A stretch of DNA of 58,516 nucleotides, taken from positions 1-58,516 of IMG/VR virus record IMGVR_UViG_3300023179_000123. One strand, 5' to 3'. The stretch is from a virus. Below are positions 36,992 to 44,894 of this stretch, in pieces (position 1 is the first letter of the stretch; every line of letters starts with the position of its first letter). Under the pieces are notes generated by a model. The model searched no databases, was not told the origin of the DNA, and was given only the letters and a program-made list of their open reading frames with translations. Made by a program: the position numbers and the translations under genes.

Positions 36992-38352
36992 CGACCAATA
37001 CCTCTAGATGCTACAGGTTTTAAATTATCTTTAACTACCTCACAAACCATTTTATGTTCTGATTTTTTTATCATATGATGTATCGCAGTTATAATATAGT
37101 ATCCTGAATATAAAGGATCTTCATATTCTTGTTCTGTTGTAGCATCATCTGTAGGTTTTAGTCCAGGAAAACTTAAATACATTTGCGACCCAACTTCTAC
37201 ATCTGTTCTGCCACTTATTGTAATATTCAATCTGAATTGAAGTAAATCTAAAAGATTTGATCTTCTATTTCCATAGATATCCTTCATCTTTTCATTTACA
37301 TTATCGTTAAATCCAGTAAATAATTTTGGTTGCACAGGATAAAAAGATATATTAGTTAAAGGATTTCTTATAATTTCTTCAGACTCTAAACTAAAAAATG
37401 GGGAGGGGTTAGCGTCCAAATGTGCATAATCAAAATATTTTTGGGTATGATCGTAGTCTACAGGGTCATAAATTTTATTATTTAAATCCAATGTTATAAG
37501 CCTATTTGCCAAATAACCATTGGTGTAATTTTTAAATATATCTAACCCATCTATCTGAGAAAAATTGTTAATAATAAATAATTCTTTACCAATATCTACA
37601 CTCGATGATGCTCTTATATTAGGTACTGCTAAATTATAGGTCCCGAGATATAGTTTATTTTTTCTAGCAGTTTCAAAAAGATATTCTATAGTAGTTAAAT
37701 AGAATGATTTATTTGATTCGAAGAAAAGAAAACTACATGCTTTGCCTTCAGCTGGAATTGCTTTAGATGCAAGCCATTGTATAATTTTAAAGGGAGTCCA
37801 TCCTGGACTTATAAATTTTACTTTATTCTTTGTTTCTACTAAAATTCTTAATTCTGAATTATCAAGTTCTTTAGCGATTTTTTCGGAAGTATCTAATTCC
37901 ATATTTTGAGAAATATAATTAGAAAATATTTCTCCAATGACATCGCTTATTAATCCTTCAAATTTTTTAAATATAGGAAGATTTACATCATATATTATTT
38001 CTGCGGAAACAAAATTTAATGTATATACTTGTGTATTTTTATCGCGTACTACTGATCTATTTTCTATACCTACTATTCTAAACATCTTTTTAATTTTTTG
38101 CTCAAATGAGGGAGTAACAACTTCAAGTAAAAGTAATTCCTCTCCCACAATGGGCAAAATTTCAATAAGGTTTCTGCTATCTGATAAGGTTATTTTTCCT
38201 CGCAAACAAGGTCTATAAATGTCCTCATACAAATTCAATTCCAAAAAGTAATCATCTAAATCAATTAGAACACCTGTTGAGCTAAAAATTTTGACAGTCT
38301 TGATATAAACATCACCAGCTTTCTCTAATTTTTGCGTATGATCTTTATCCAT
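36988..38352 (-). CDS. 27: Baseplate hub protein, gp27-like
   Basis: 454 residues (T4 gp27 has 391). 'IKTVKIFSSTGVLIDLDDYFLELNLYEDIYRPCLRGKITLSDSRNLIEILPIVGEELLLLEVVTP' and 'GWTPFKIIQWLASKAIPAEGKACSFLFFESNKSFYLTTIEYLF' are the tube-like domain pattern of hub gp27 homologues in T4-like marine phages. gp27 forms the trimeric collar that links the tail tube to gp5. The overlap with the gp5 OB-fold gene fits direct partnership. Catalytic motifs are absent, as expected. Confidence 0.82.
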   Translation of the reverse strand: MDKDHTQKLEKAGDVYIKTVKIFSSTGVLIDLDDYFLELNLYEDIYRPCLRGKITLSDSRNLIEILPIVGEELLLLEVVTPSFEQKIKKMFRIVGIENRSVVRDKNTQVYTLNFVSAEIIYDVNLPIFKKFEGLISDVIGEIFSNYISQNMELDTSEKIAKELDNSELRILVETKNKVKFISPGWTPFKIIQWLASKAIPAEGKACSFLFFESNKSFYLTTIEYLFETARKNKLYLGTYNLAVPNIRASSSVDIGKELFIINNFSQIDGLDIFKNYTNGYLANRLITLDLNNKIYDPVDYDHTQKYFDYAHLDANPSPFFSLESEEIIRNPLTNISFYPVQPKLFTGFNDNVNEKMKDIYGNRRSNLLDLLQFRLNITISGRTDVEVGSQMYLSFPGLKPTDDATTEQEYEDPLYSGYYIITAIHHMIKKSEHKMVCEVVKDNLKPVASRGIGR

Positions 38353-38358
38353 ATTAAA

Positions 38359-39096
38359 TTATAGAGGTCTTATTTTATTTTCTAATTCTTGTTCTATTGT
38401 AGAAACAAATTCAGGTTTTAGAATTCTAATTCTACGTTTACCCTCATTTAATCGTTCTTCGTATGTATAATTAGAAATAGAAGTTATTAATGCCCCAGCT
38501 GGCCCATTCACTTCATTGCCGTCGCCATTCTCATAGTGATGTGTTTTTCCTAAATGATCAGAAAACAATTTAATATAGGTTGATCCAGATTCAGCAGTGA
38601 AACTAGCACTGGATACATTAAAGCTAGTATAATTTCCATAAATGTAATTTACTGTATAATTACCATTATTACCAGAATTACTCGCACCAGAAATTTCTAC
38701 TATGTCGCCAATGTCAAGTGTTTTTATAAAACCTATAACAGCAGAATCAGAAGAAGAGACTGTGCTGCCAGTCATAGCAATATTTATTGATCGTACTGAA
38801 TGATATTTATCTTTGCAAAAATTAATTAAATCCAAATTAGATAACGGCCATTCAAAACGAGGATCCAAAATATCATTTGTAATTAAAATTACCCAATGTA
38901 ACAAAGGGTTGCCATAAACCTTGTCAGCTAATATTTCTGGAGTTTCGCCATCTTTTATGTCATATTCATCAAATGCAGTATAATTATTTTTTGTTTCTTG
39001 AGCAACAGCTACTCTACGAAATATATCGGTGACAATTTGACCAGACGCATAGTCGTCTAAAGTATAAATCATAAAAGGAAATTTTTCGAAATACAT
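38359..39096 (-). CDS. 53: Baseplate wedge protein gp53 with inserted beta-module
   Basis: The gp53 core is clear: 'YFEKFPFMIYTLDDYASGQIVTDIFRRVAV' at the start and 'FDEYDIKDGETPEILADKVYGNPLLHWVILITNDILDPRFEWPLS' (LysM-like region). The C-terminal 'YTYEERLNEGKRRIRILKPEFVSTIEQELEN' is also typical. Between them, residues about 118-175 form an extra beta-module (IGFIKTLDIGDIVEISGASNSGNNGNYTVNYIYGNYTSFNVSSASF). It is related to the 'TGA..SGYNGTFIV' repeats of the 1014-residue fibre. gp53 closes wedge-to-hub contacts in T4. The gene starts on the stop of gp48 (TAATG). Confidence 0.88.
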   Translation of the reverse strand: MYFEKFPFMIYTLDDYASGQIVTDIFRRVAVAQETKNNYTAFDEYDIKDGETPEILADKVYGNPLLHWVILITNDILDPRFEWPLSNLDLINFCKDKYHSVRSINIAMTGSTVSSSDSAVIGFIKTLDIGDIVEISGASNSGNNGNYTVNYIYGNYTSFNVSSASFTAESGSTYIKLFSDHLGKTHHYENGDGNEVNGPAGALITSISNYTYEERLNEGKRRIRILKPEFVSTIEQELENKIRPL

Positions 39097-40250
39097 TAGT
39101 AGCCTTCTCTAGCTTTTTCTCTAGTGATAAGTTCAAGTTCTCTAAATCTTAACGACATTATAATTTCTGTTGGAGCACCGTTTCTAAAGGTTGAAAATCC
39201 ATCCGTGCTTCCATATTCTATTTGCATATCTTCTAATGCACACGCACCAAATTTATGAAAATATGAATTTTCTTCATTACCAAAATAATATGTTATTTGA
39301 AATTCAGAAGGATAAATGAAAAACAATTTTTCGGGAGAAACCTCTGGAAGCATATGTTCTTTAAACATATCTATAATCTTTTTAATTGTTCTACTTTCCT
39401 TCTCACTCTTAGGTAAAAATCTATATTTAAAAGCAAACGTTCTAAAATCTATTTGTTCGAATAAAACTTCTCTAAATGGATTGGTGGTTACTTTCGCAGA
39501 TGCTCTTAGTAAATCTGTTGCTGGAATTCCTGCTATCTGGGGAATTTTACCTAAAGCCATTCCCATAGCTGCTTTGGCCTCACCAGACATTACAACATCT
39601 TTGGCTGTACCAGTAAGTGTGGATGATTGGCTTAAAAGACCAGCCAGTGCTCCTAAACTTTTGGTAGAATATTCTGCAGCATATCGAACAGCGGGTCTTT
39701 CTTCTACATGTAATGCGATTACCTGTTTTAGTCTCTCCATTTTATCGGGTTTCAAAATATCTATATTTTTTCTAATAGTACCGACGGCAGCAGCGGTTCC
39801 TTCAGCCGCAGCCAAAGTCGTTCCTGCTACAACAGCTCCTCTCGCTACGGTGCCACCAAGACCTTTACCACCTACCCCAGGTATCATTTTAAAAATATTC
39901 TTGGCGCCGAAATAACTAATCGCCCCTGCGCCTAGAGTAAGTGCTGCTACTTTATCGAAGGCATTACCTGCAGCTTCTGGAGATAATTGCGCTTGGTTAT
40001 CCCTTCTGACTTCATACCCCTCATACGTATCGTATTCTTTTTTAAACTTAGATTTACCTCTAACATTAATGGCAAATTCTACATAGTGCTGCAGATCAGA
40101 TGCGCCTAAATTGTCAGGATATTTTATTACATCTAACTCATGTCTATCTCTATATTTAGGATCCTGTAGAATCGGAGAAGTACGAGACCTCATTAGGTCC
40201 TGTTGTCTTTGCTCTTCTGCTGCGTCTTGTCGTGAGGTGGTATCTGCCAT
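39096..40250 (-). CDS. 48: Baseplate tail-tube cap protein gp48 (gp54-related)
   Basis: 384 residues. The C-terminal domain 'NPFREVLFEQIDFRTFAFKYRFLPKSEKESRTIKKIIDMFKEHMLPEV...LFFIYPSEFQITYYFGNEENSYFHKFGACALEDMQIEYGS..FSTFRNGAPTEIIMSLRFRELELITREKAREGY' is the tube-fold pattern of gp48, the protein that caps the hub and starts tube growth. An Ala/Gly-rich segment (about residues 100-160) is hydrophobic and is not found in T4. It is the first gene of the leftward baseplate operon and is preceded by a late promoter at 40,280-40,287. Confidence 0.8.
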   Translation of the reverse strand: MADTTSRQDAAEEQRQQDLMRSRTSPILQDPKYRDRHELDVIKYPDNLGASDLQHYVEFAINVRGKSKFKKEYDTYEGYEVRRDNQAQLSPEAAGNAFDKVAALTLGAGAISYFGAKNIFKMIPGVGGKGLGGTVARGAVVAGTTLAAAEGTAAAVGTIRKNIDILKPDKMERLKQVIALHVEERPAVRYAAEYSTKSLGALAGLLSQSSTLTGTAKDVVMSGEAKAAMGMALGKIPQIAGIPATDLLRASAKVTTNPFREVLFEQIDFRTFAFKYRFLPKSEKESRTIKKIIDMFKEHMLPEVSPEKLFFIYPSEFQITYYFGNEENSYFHKFGACALEDMQIEYGSTDGFSTFRNGAPTEIIMSLRFRELELITREKAREGY

Positions 40251-40259
40251 CGAGGCACC

Positions 40260-40267
40260 TATAAATA
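40260..40267 (+). promoter_or_regulatory. T4-type late promoter, rightward
   Basis: TATAAATA on the plus strand, 26 nt before the start of gene 4. It should drive the head-completion/tail gene block 40,293-44,631 late in infection. It faces a leftward copy 12 bp away. Confidence 0.75.
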
Positions 40268-40279
40268 AAGGATATTATT

Positions 40280-40287
40280 TATTTATA
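40280..40287 (-). promoter_or_regulatory. T4-type late promoter, leftward
   Basis: TATAAATA on the minus strand, about 30 nt before the start of gp48. It should drive the long leftward baseplate operon. It lies upstream (relative to its own direction) of the rightward promoter, so the two initiating polymerases must cross each other's promoter. Confidence 0.75.
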
Positions 40288-40292
40288 TCAAT

Positions 40293-40751
40293 ATGTACAC
40301 TAATACCTACAAGGGCAAGTATAGAGTTCAAAATCCTAAGAAATATCATGGGGATTTGAACAATGTAGTCTACAGATCACTTTGGGAATTGCGATTTATG
40401 AAATGGTGCGACATGAATCAGTCTATAATAGAATGGGGGTCAGAAACCATTGTTATTCCATATCGTTCTCCTGTAGATAGAAAAGTACATAGATATTTTG
40501 TGGATTTTTATATAAAAGTCCAAGACAAAACAGGTAAAATTAACCGATACTTGATTGAAATTAAACCGGAAAGATTCACTAAACCCCCTGCTATACCAAA
40601 AAGAAAAACTAAACAATTTATTGAAGAAGTTTTTCAATATGGAGTAAATGAAGCTAAATGGAAAGCAGCATTTGAATTTTGTGAAGACCGTAAATGGAAG
40701 TTTATGATTTTAACAGAAAAAGATTTGGGCATTGAAACTCTTAATAAATAA
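40293..40751 (+). CDS. 4: Head completion protein gp4 (nuclease-like fold)
   Basis: 152 residues, as in T4 gp4. Conserved blocks are 'YKGKYRVQNPKKYHGDLNNVVYRSLWELRFMKWCD', 'IIEWGSETIVIPYRSPVDRKVHRYFVDFYIKV' and 'YLIEIKPERFTKPP'. They show the PD-(D/E)XK-type arrangement of a TnsA-like nuclease: Glu32, Asp71 and Glu89-x-Lys91. gp4 finishes DNA-filled heads before tail joining. It is the first gene after the rightward late promoter and is 5 nt from the next gene. Confidence 0.9.
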   Translation: MYTNTYKGKYRVQNPKKYHGDLNNVVYRSLWELRFMKWCDMNQSIIEWGSETIVIPYRSPVDRKVHRYFVDFYIKVQDKTGKINRYLIEIKPERFTKPPAIPKRKTKQFIEEVFQYGVNEAKWKAAFEFCEDRKWKFMILTEKDLGIETLNK

Positions 40752-40756
40752 TAATT

Positions 40757-41320
40757 ATGGCAGAAGATATCTTTAAAAATATAAGGCAATCAGCAGATAA
40801 TACCGAGAAATCTTATTCTTGGTATCAAGAACAAATCAAAAAATTATCTGGTGTTAGCGCAAATAATCTTTTACGTAATTCAATTCTCACTAATAGATTG
40901 CGCCCCGGGGAAATGTATCTTTTTATGTATGATCCGAAGCACAAGGATACTTTGCCCTATTACGACAAATTTCCTTTAGTATTACCTTTTAGAGTAGTAC
41001 CAGATGGATTTTTTGGTATCAATCTGCACTATCTTCCCTATTTAGTAAGATATAAACTATTGGGTAGATTATCAGAACTTGCGACTGATAATAAACTTAA
41101 TGATAAAACCAGAATAGCAATTTCATGGAATATATTGCAATCGTCTTCAGTTTATTCACCAGTTAATGCTTGTGTCAAACATTACTTAGAAAAACAAATA
41201 AAAACTAGATTTCTCAAAATACCTTATCCAGATTGGTTAATTGCATCACAAATGCCTTTAGAAAAATTTGTGGGTAAAAGTAAAACCGAAGTTTGGAAAG
41301 AAAGCCAGAGTAAATATTAA
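40757..41320 (+). CDS. 2: Probable DNA end protector protein gp2-like
   Basis: 187 residues. The motif 'RPGEMYLFMYDPKHKDTLPYYDKFPLVLPFRVVPDGFFGINLHYLPYLVRYKLLGRL' and 'ACVKHYLEKQIKTRFLKIPYPDWLIASQMPLEKFVGKSKTEVWKESQSKY' is a conserved family in T4-like phages, annotated in some genomes as the gp2 DNA end protector. T4 gp2 (274 residues) blocks RecBCD at the injected end. T4 genes 2 and 4 are neighbours, and this gene follows gp4 by 5 nt. Assignment to gp2 rests on that synteny and on remembered family naming, so it is moderate. Confidence 0.6.
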   Translation: MAEDIFKNIRQSADNTEKSYSWYQEQIKKLSGVSANNLLRNSILTNRLRPGEMYLFMYDPKHKDTLPYYDKFPLVLPFRVVPDGFFGINLHYLPYLVRYKLLGRLSELATDNKLNDKTRIAISWNILQSSSVYSPVNACVKHYLEKQIKTRFLKIPYPDWLIASQMPLEKFVGKSKTEVWKESQSKY

Positions 41321-42027
41321 TGCCTACCTTCAATTTAGATAACTTTAAATCGACAGTTTTTAATACCGGATTAGCAAGAACTAATAGATTTGAAGTAATA
41401 ATTACTCCGCCGGCCGCACTACAAACATCTACGGAAACATCAAGATTGATAAGTTTGCTAGCAGAATCTACTAATTTTCCTCCCATTAATGTATCAGTTA
41501 CTTCTCAAAGAATTTTTGGCCCAAGTTATCAAAGACCCAAATTTATTGAATTTGGAGGAGACAGCATTATAATAAATTTTTTAGTTGATACTGATATGCG
41601 AGTTAAACGATTTTTTGAAGATTGGATTGAAACTATTATTGAACCCGAAACGTATCTAATTGGATATCAAGATGAATATGCTTCAACATTAACTATACAT
41701 CAATTAGATGAGGAAGAAAATACCGTTTATACTATAGATATTTTTGAAGTATTCCCCCGTTCTTTAAACATTATGGATTTAAACAACACAAATCAAAATA
41801 GTTTTCATAGATTAGCTGTATCTTTCGCATATAGATATTGGTCATCTAAAGGACCAACTGACGGCAAAAATCCTGTTATTATACCCCAGTCTAAATTCAG
41901 AGAAAACTATGATAAATTTACTGCCAATAAAAAGGCAGCATCAGAAAGAAACACTTTTGTAATACCGGATGGGACATCAAATCAGCCCGTAGGAGGCAAC
42001 ACTACGCAAACTATTCCGGGAGCTTAA
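41320..42027 (+). CDS. 54: Tail tube-fold protein, probably baseplate tube initiator gp54 (gp19 family)
   Basis: 235 residues. 'FNTGLARTNRFEVIITPPAAL', 'LLAESTNFPPINVSVTSQRIFGPSYQRPKFIEFGGDSIIINFLVDTDMRVKRFFEDWIETI' and 'IDIFEVFPRSLNIMDLNNTNQNSFHRLAVSFAYRYW' show the gp19-type tail-tube fold. The main tube gene normally sits beside the sheath gene gp18, which is not in this window. In addition, the neighbours here are gp2/gp4 and gp26/gp29. A gp54-type tube initiator is therefore more likely than the bulk tube protein. A Gly/Thr/Asn-rich tail ends the protein. Confidence 0.65.
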   Translation: MPTFNLDNFKSTVFNTGLARTNRFEVIITPPAALQTSTETSRLISLLAESTNFPPINVSVTSQRIFGPSYQRPKFIEFGGDSIIINFLVDTDMRVKRFFEDWIETIIEPETYLIGYQDEYASTLTIHQLDEEENTVYTIDIFEVFPRSLNIMDLNNTNQNSFHRLAVSFAYRYWSSKGPTDGKNPVIIPQSKFRENYDKFTANKKAASERNTFVIPDGTSNQPVGGNTTQTIPGA

Positions 42028-42042
42028 TTATTAGGAGTTATT

Positions 42043-42741
42043 ATGCCTTTACCAACACTTGAAGTACCTACTTATACAGCTAAACTACCTTCTACTAACC
42101 AACATATAATCTATAGACCTTTTCTAGTAAAAGAACATAAAATTCTTTTAACGTTATCCGAAGCAGATAATGAGGAAGTATCCAGAGTGATAGCACAATT
42201 AGTTGATGCTTGCACGTTTAAAAAATTAGATATTGAAAAATTAGCTAGTTTTGATTTGGAATATTTATTCTTATTGTTAAGAGCTAGGTCAATCGGCGAA
42301 ACAATGGATTTAGTTTTGACCTGCAAAAACTGTGGTCATAAAAATGATGTTAAAACTAACTTACTAGAAGCTAAAGTTGTAAGACCAGAAGACCATAACA
42401 AAATTATTCGAATTAATGAAGGTATTTCATTAGTTATGAGATATCCTAAGTTAAAAGATATATTGCATTTTTTTCAAAATACGAATCAAGAAGAAATTTA
42501 TAACTTTGTATTAGATAGTATAGAATCGGTGATAGTAGAAGAAGAAGTATTTGATACAAAAGATCAAACCAGAGAAGATCTGGATACATTTGTAAATAGT
42601 ATGTCAAAAGCGCAATTCGATTTAATCGAAAATTTTTTCAATACTATGCCAAAAGTAGTACAGCACATAGAAAAAGAATGCGAAAGTTGTAACTTTAAAA
42701 ATGAGGTCAATTTGGAGGGCCTCGAAAATTTTTTCGTCTAA
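42043..42741 (+). CDS. 26: Tail assembly chaperone / baseplate hub protein gp26 (T4_baseplate family)
   Basis: 232 residues. 'TAKLPSTNQHIIYRPFLVKEHKILLTLSEADNEEVSRVIAQLVDACTF...DLEYLFLLLRARSIGETMDLVLTC' is the signature of the T4 gp26 family. Two cysteine pairs (Cys94/Cys97 in CKNCGH and Cys213/Cys216 in CESCNF) form a likely zinc ribbon. An AGGAG-type ribosome site precedes the ATG. The last sense codons contain T_TTT_TTC, and a GGAGGG lies 9 nt before it. A fraction of ribosomes is therefore predicted to shift -1 and make a 293-residue gp26-gp51 fusion. It directly precedes that extension and the tape measure gene, like lambda G/GT. Confidence 0.85.
   Translation: MPLPTLEVPTYTAKLPSTNQHIIYRPFLVKEHKILLTLSEADNEEVSRVIAQLVDACTFKKLDIEKLASFDLEYLFLLLRARSIGETMDLVLTCKNCGHKNDVKTNLLEAKVVRPEDHNKIIRINEGISLVMRYPKLKDILHFFQNTNQEEIYNFVLDSIESVIVEEEVFDTKDQTREDLDTFVNSMSKAQFDLIENFFNTMPKVVQHIEKECESCNFKNEVNLEGLENFFV
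42714..42735 (+). promoter_or_regulatory. Programmed -1 ribosomal frameshift site (gp26 to gp51)
   Basis: The slippery heptamer T TTT TTC occupies 42,729-42,735 in the gp26 reading frame, two codons before its TAA. GGAGGG (42,714-42,719), a Shine-Dalgarno-like stimulator, lies 9 nt upstream, a spacing like that of the E. coli dnaX signal. After a -1 slip, ribosomes read CGT CTA AGT and stay open for 62 codons. That frame has no usable start codon of its own before an internal ATG at codon 20. No strong downstream stem was found by eye. Confidence 0.85.
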
Positions 42742-42923
42742 GTCTTTCTCAAGATAATCTAGCAAATTATTACAGATTAAACTTTTCTCTAATGCATCAT
42801 CATAAGTATTCATTAACTGAAATAGAGAATATGTTACCTTGGGAAAGAGATATTTATGTATTATTACTAACGCAGTATATAAAAGAAGAAAATGAGAGAA
42901 TAAAGAATCAACAAAATGGATAA
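42735..42923 (+). CDS. 51: gp51-like extension of tail chaperone, expressed by -1 frameshift
   Basis: 62 codons plus TAA in the -1 frame after the gp26 slippery site. They read RLSLSQDNLANYYRLNF, SLMHHHKYSLTEIENMLPW and ERDIYVLLLTQYIKEENE, which resembles the gp51 / GpE'-type chaperone extension (helical, 'W..e.d.y...L'). The preceding TGA in this frame (near 42,700) leaves no ATG, GTG or TTG before the overlap. The extension stops 8 nt inside the start of the tape measure gene, so without frameshifting this conserved coding stretch would be unused. In T4, gp51 is needed for hub assembly. Confidence 0.8.
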   Translation, partial: RLSLSQDNLANYYRLNFSLMHHHKYSLTEIENMLPWERDIYVLLLTQYIKEENERIKNQQNG

Positions 42924-44631
42924 CAATATTCCAAATCAAACCAATGATATTTCATGGAAATCCATTGTTGAACAACTAAAGAAAAATTCTGATAAACAGC
43001 ATAAGGATTTTATCGCCGGTGCTGCATTAAACAGAAAAGAGTTAAACGATTTAGAAGAAGGTATACTGCGCCTCAATAAAAATTTAGAAAAATTAACTAA
43101 AATTATTTCTAGTTCCACAGTTTTAGAAAAAGCCAATACGATAAACTCAAAAGGCATAAGTAGAACAAGTGGGACAAGTGTCAATGTAGTAACTAATCCT
43201 GAAATGAAACGGTCTATGCGAGAAGGCAATAGACCTGTCAATATTGGAGATGTATTTTCTAATTTTATTAATAAAGATAGCAGAAGCCCAGACAACTATT
43301 TCTTTCAATCTAATAAAGAAGCAAGACAAAGAGAAGAACTACGTATTCAGCTGAAGAAAGGTGAGATTAATCAGCAAGATTACGACGAACAAAATGAAAA
43401 GATAGGTAAATCTGGTGGATTTAAAGATTTCTTTAAAGATTTTAAAGAAGGATTAGTGGATGTTAAAAATTTCTTTACTAACAAAAATGTAGTTCAATCA
43501 GAACAATCCAAAGCATCTGTTAGTGAAGGGATAGATAAAACAAATATAGACCAAGTACAAAAAACAGATAATGTTCTATTAAATGAAGTAACTACTATAC
43601 GCAAAATACTTGAAAATAATTTTAAGAAAACTAAGCCGTCTGCTGATAGGAAAAATAAAGAACGTCCAGCGTCTAGTAATGATATAACAATCTATAAACC
43701 AAAACAAACAACTAACAGAAAATTAATAGGTGATAGTTCTAGAATTATTGATGTGCAGGCAAAAGAAGTAAAAAGTAAACCATTGTTATTAGGTTCTAGT
43801 GGACAAAATCAAATACAAAGTGCGCCGGCAGCATCTGTACCTATGTTACTTGCCCCATCCAAATCGGCTGACGTAATAGATGTAGAAGCTAAACCTGTAG
43901 AAGAAGCTAAACCTGGTATTAGTGTGGGAGATATTTCAATAGGCGGAGGAATAGCAAATGCAGCTAAAGCCGGGTCTAAGTTGGGCGGATTTTTAAAAGG
44001 TGCAGGCAGAGTGTTAGGTAAAGCAGCACTACCGTTGGCTGCTGCAACGGCTGCGTATGAGGGATTTACTGGTTACAATGAAGCTGCAGATAATTTGGAC
44101 ATAAAAGATAGAGAAGCAACATTCGGCGAAAAATTATCCTCAGCTGGCGGTAATATCGTATCGGGATTGACTTTTGGACTTATAGACAAAAAAGATGCTT
44201 CAAAAGGCATAGCTAATTTCTTTGGTGCAGGAGCAGACAAAAAAGATTCTCAGCCTAGTAAAAGTGAAACCAAAGATACTTTTATTGCAAATGAACCTGT
44301 AATAAAAGATAAGCCATTGTCAGAAAAACAACTAGCTGCTATGAAAATGTCTATGGATATGGGTAACACGTATTCGCCTGAAATCATGGCAAAATATAAA
44401 GAACAGACTATGTTACAGCCAATTAAGAAATCAGAGGAAGTGACCCCTTTAAGTGAGGAAAATCAAGCACTAAAGGGACAAAATACACAAGCAAACAATA
44501 CTACAGTTATTAATAACAACAATAATCAAACTCAAGCACCTGCTCAATCAGCAGTAGGTTCAGCCCCAGCAACAAGGCCAGAACAGTCCTCATTAGAAAA
44601 ATATTTAGATCGACAATCAGTGTACGCATGA
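42916..44631 (+). CDS. 29: Probable tail length tape measure / hub protein gp29
   Basis: 571 residues, close to T4 gp29 (590). Position directly after the frameshifted chaperone pair is the tape-measure position in contractile and siphoviral tails. The N-terminal 80 residues are helical (IVEQLKKNSDKQHKDFIAGAALNRKELNDLEEGILRLNKNLEKLTK). Long charged low-complexity stretches follow. Residues about 345-440 form a Gly/Ala-rich hydrophobic segment (GGIANAAKAGSKLGGFLKGAGRVLGKAALPLAAATAAYEGFTGYNEAADNLDIKDREATFGEKLSSAGGNIVSGLTFGL), typical of tape measures. A Gln/Asn-rich stretch precedes the C-terminus. Direct gp29 similarity cannot be judged by eye. Confidence 0.7.
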   Translation: MDNNIPNQTNDISWKSIVEQLKKNSDKQHKDFIAGAALNRKELNDLEEGILRLNKNLEKLTKIISSSTVLEKANTINSKGISRTSGTSVNVVTNPEMKRSMREGNRPVNIGDVFSNFINKDSRSPDNYFFQSNKEARQREELRIQLKKGEINQQDYDEQNEKIGKSGGFKDFFKDFKEGLVDVKNFFTNKNVVQSEQSKASVSEGIDKTNIDQVQKTDNVLLNEVTTIRKILENNFKKTKPSADRKNKERPASSNDITIYKPKQTTNRKLIGDSSRIIDVQAKEVKSKPLLLGSSGQNQIQSAPAASVPMLLAPSKSADVIDVEAKPVEEAKPGISVGDISIGGGIANAAKAGSKLGGFLKGAGRVLGKAALPLAAATAAYEGFTGYNEAADNLDIKDREATFGEKLSSAGGNIVSGLTFGLIDKKDASKGIANFFGAGADKKDSQPSKSETKDTFIANEPVIKDKPLSEKQLAAMKMSMDMGNTYSPEIMAKYKEQTMLQPIKKSEEVTPLSEENQALKGQNTQANNTTVINNNNNQTQAPAQSAVGSAPATRPEQSSLEKYLDRQSVYA

Positions 44632-44653
44632 AAAAGGGGCAGGCCCCTTTTTC
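44631..44653. terminator. Bidirectional intrinsic terminator
   Basis: AAAAAGGGGC - AG - GCCCCTTTTT forms a perfect 10-bp hairpin arm with A and T tracts on the two sides, so it can stop both strands. It starts on the last base of the tape measure stop and lies 11 nt from the stop of the leftward gene at 44,664. It separates the convergent blocks. Confidence 0.92.
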
Positions 44654-44663
44654 CGATTGCTAA

Positions 44664-44894
44664 TTATTTCTTAGCTTGTTCCGCTGGTTTTTTGTCATCA
44701 ACTGGTTTCCCATCTTTACCAACTGGCTTAACCTTTGGCTTATCGTTATCTTTCTTAGAATCTTCTTTCTTTGGCTCTTCCTTCTTAGCTTCTGCTTTAG
44801 CAGGTTCAGCTTTTTTAGCATCCTCTTTTTTGGCGTCTGCTGCATATGCGAAGGAAAGACCAAGTGCTGCGAATAGTGCAATTAAAGTTTTCAT
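44664..44894 (-). CDS. Small exported Lys/Ala/Glu-rich protein
   Basis: 76 residues. Residues 1-18 are a classic Sec signal peptide (MKTLIALFAALGLSFAYA), with cleavage likely after AYA. The mature part is almost only Lys, Ala, Glu, Asp and Pro (DAKKEDAKKAEPAKAEAKKEEPKK, then KVKPVGKDGKPVDDKK). Short exported proteins of this composition are common in betaproteobacteria and rare in T4-like phages, so host origin is likely. It ends at the bidirectional terminator, downstream of gp32. The function is unknown; a periplasmic role during infection is a guess. Confidence 0.75.
   Translation of the reverse strand: MKTLIALFAALGLSFAYAADAKKEDAKKAEPAKAEAKKEEPKKEDSKKDNDKPKVKPVGKDGKPVDDKKPAEQAKK

Noticed and set aside
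39316-39915. 199-codon open frame on the plus strand
   Set aside because: It is antisense to gp48, whose protein sequence is clearly conserved. The antisense frame lacks a ribosome site and promoter and is explained as a shadow.
42622-43329. Open frames of 60-119 codons on the minus strand across gp26, gp51 and the tape measure
   Set aside because: Shadows of the plus-strand genes; hydrophobic composition arises from reverse reading of Asn/Lys/Glu-rich coding sequence.
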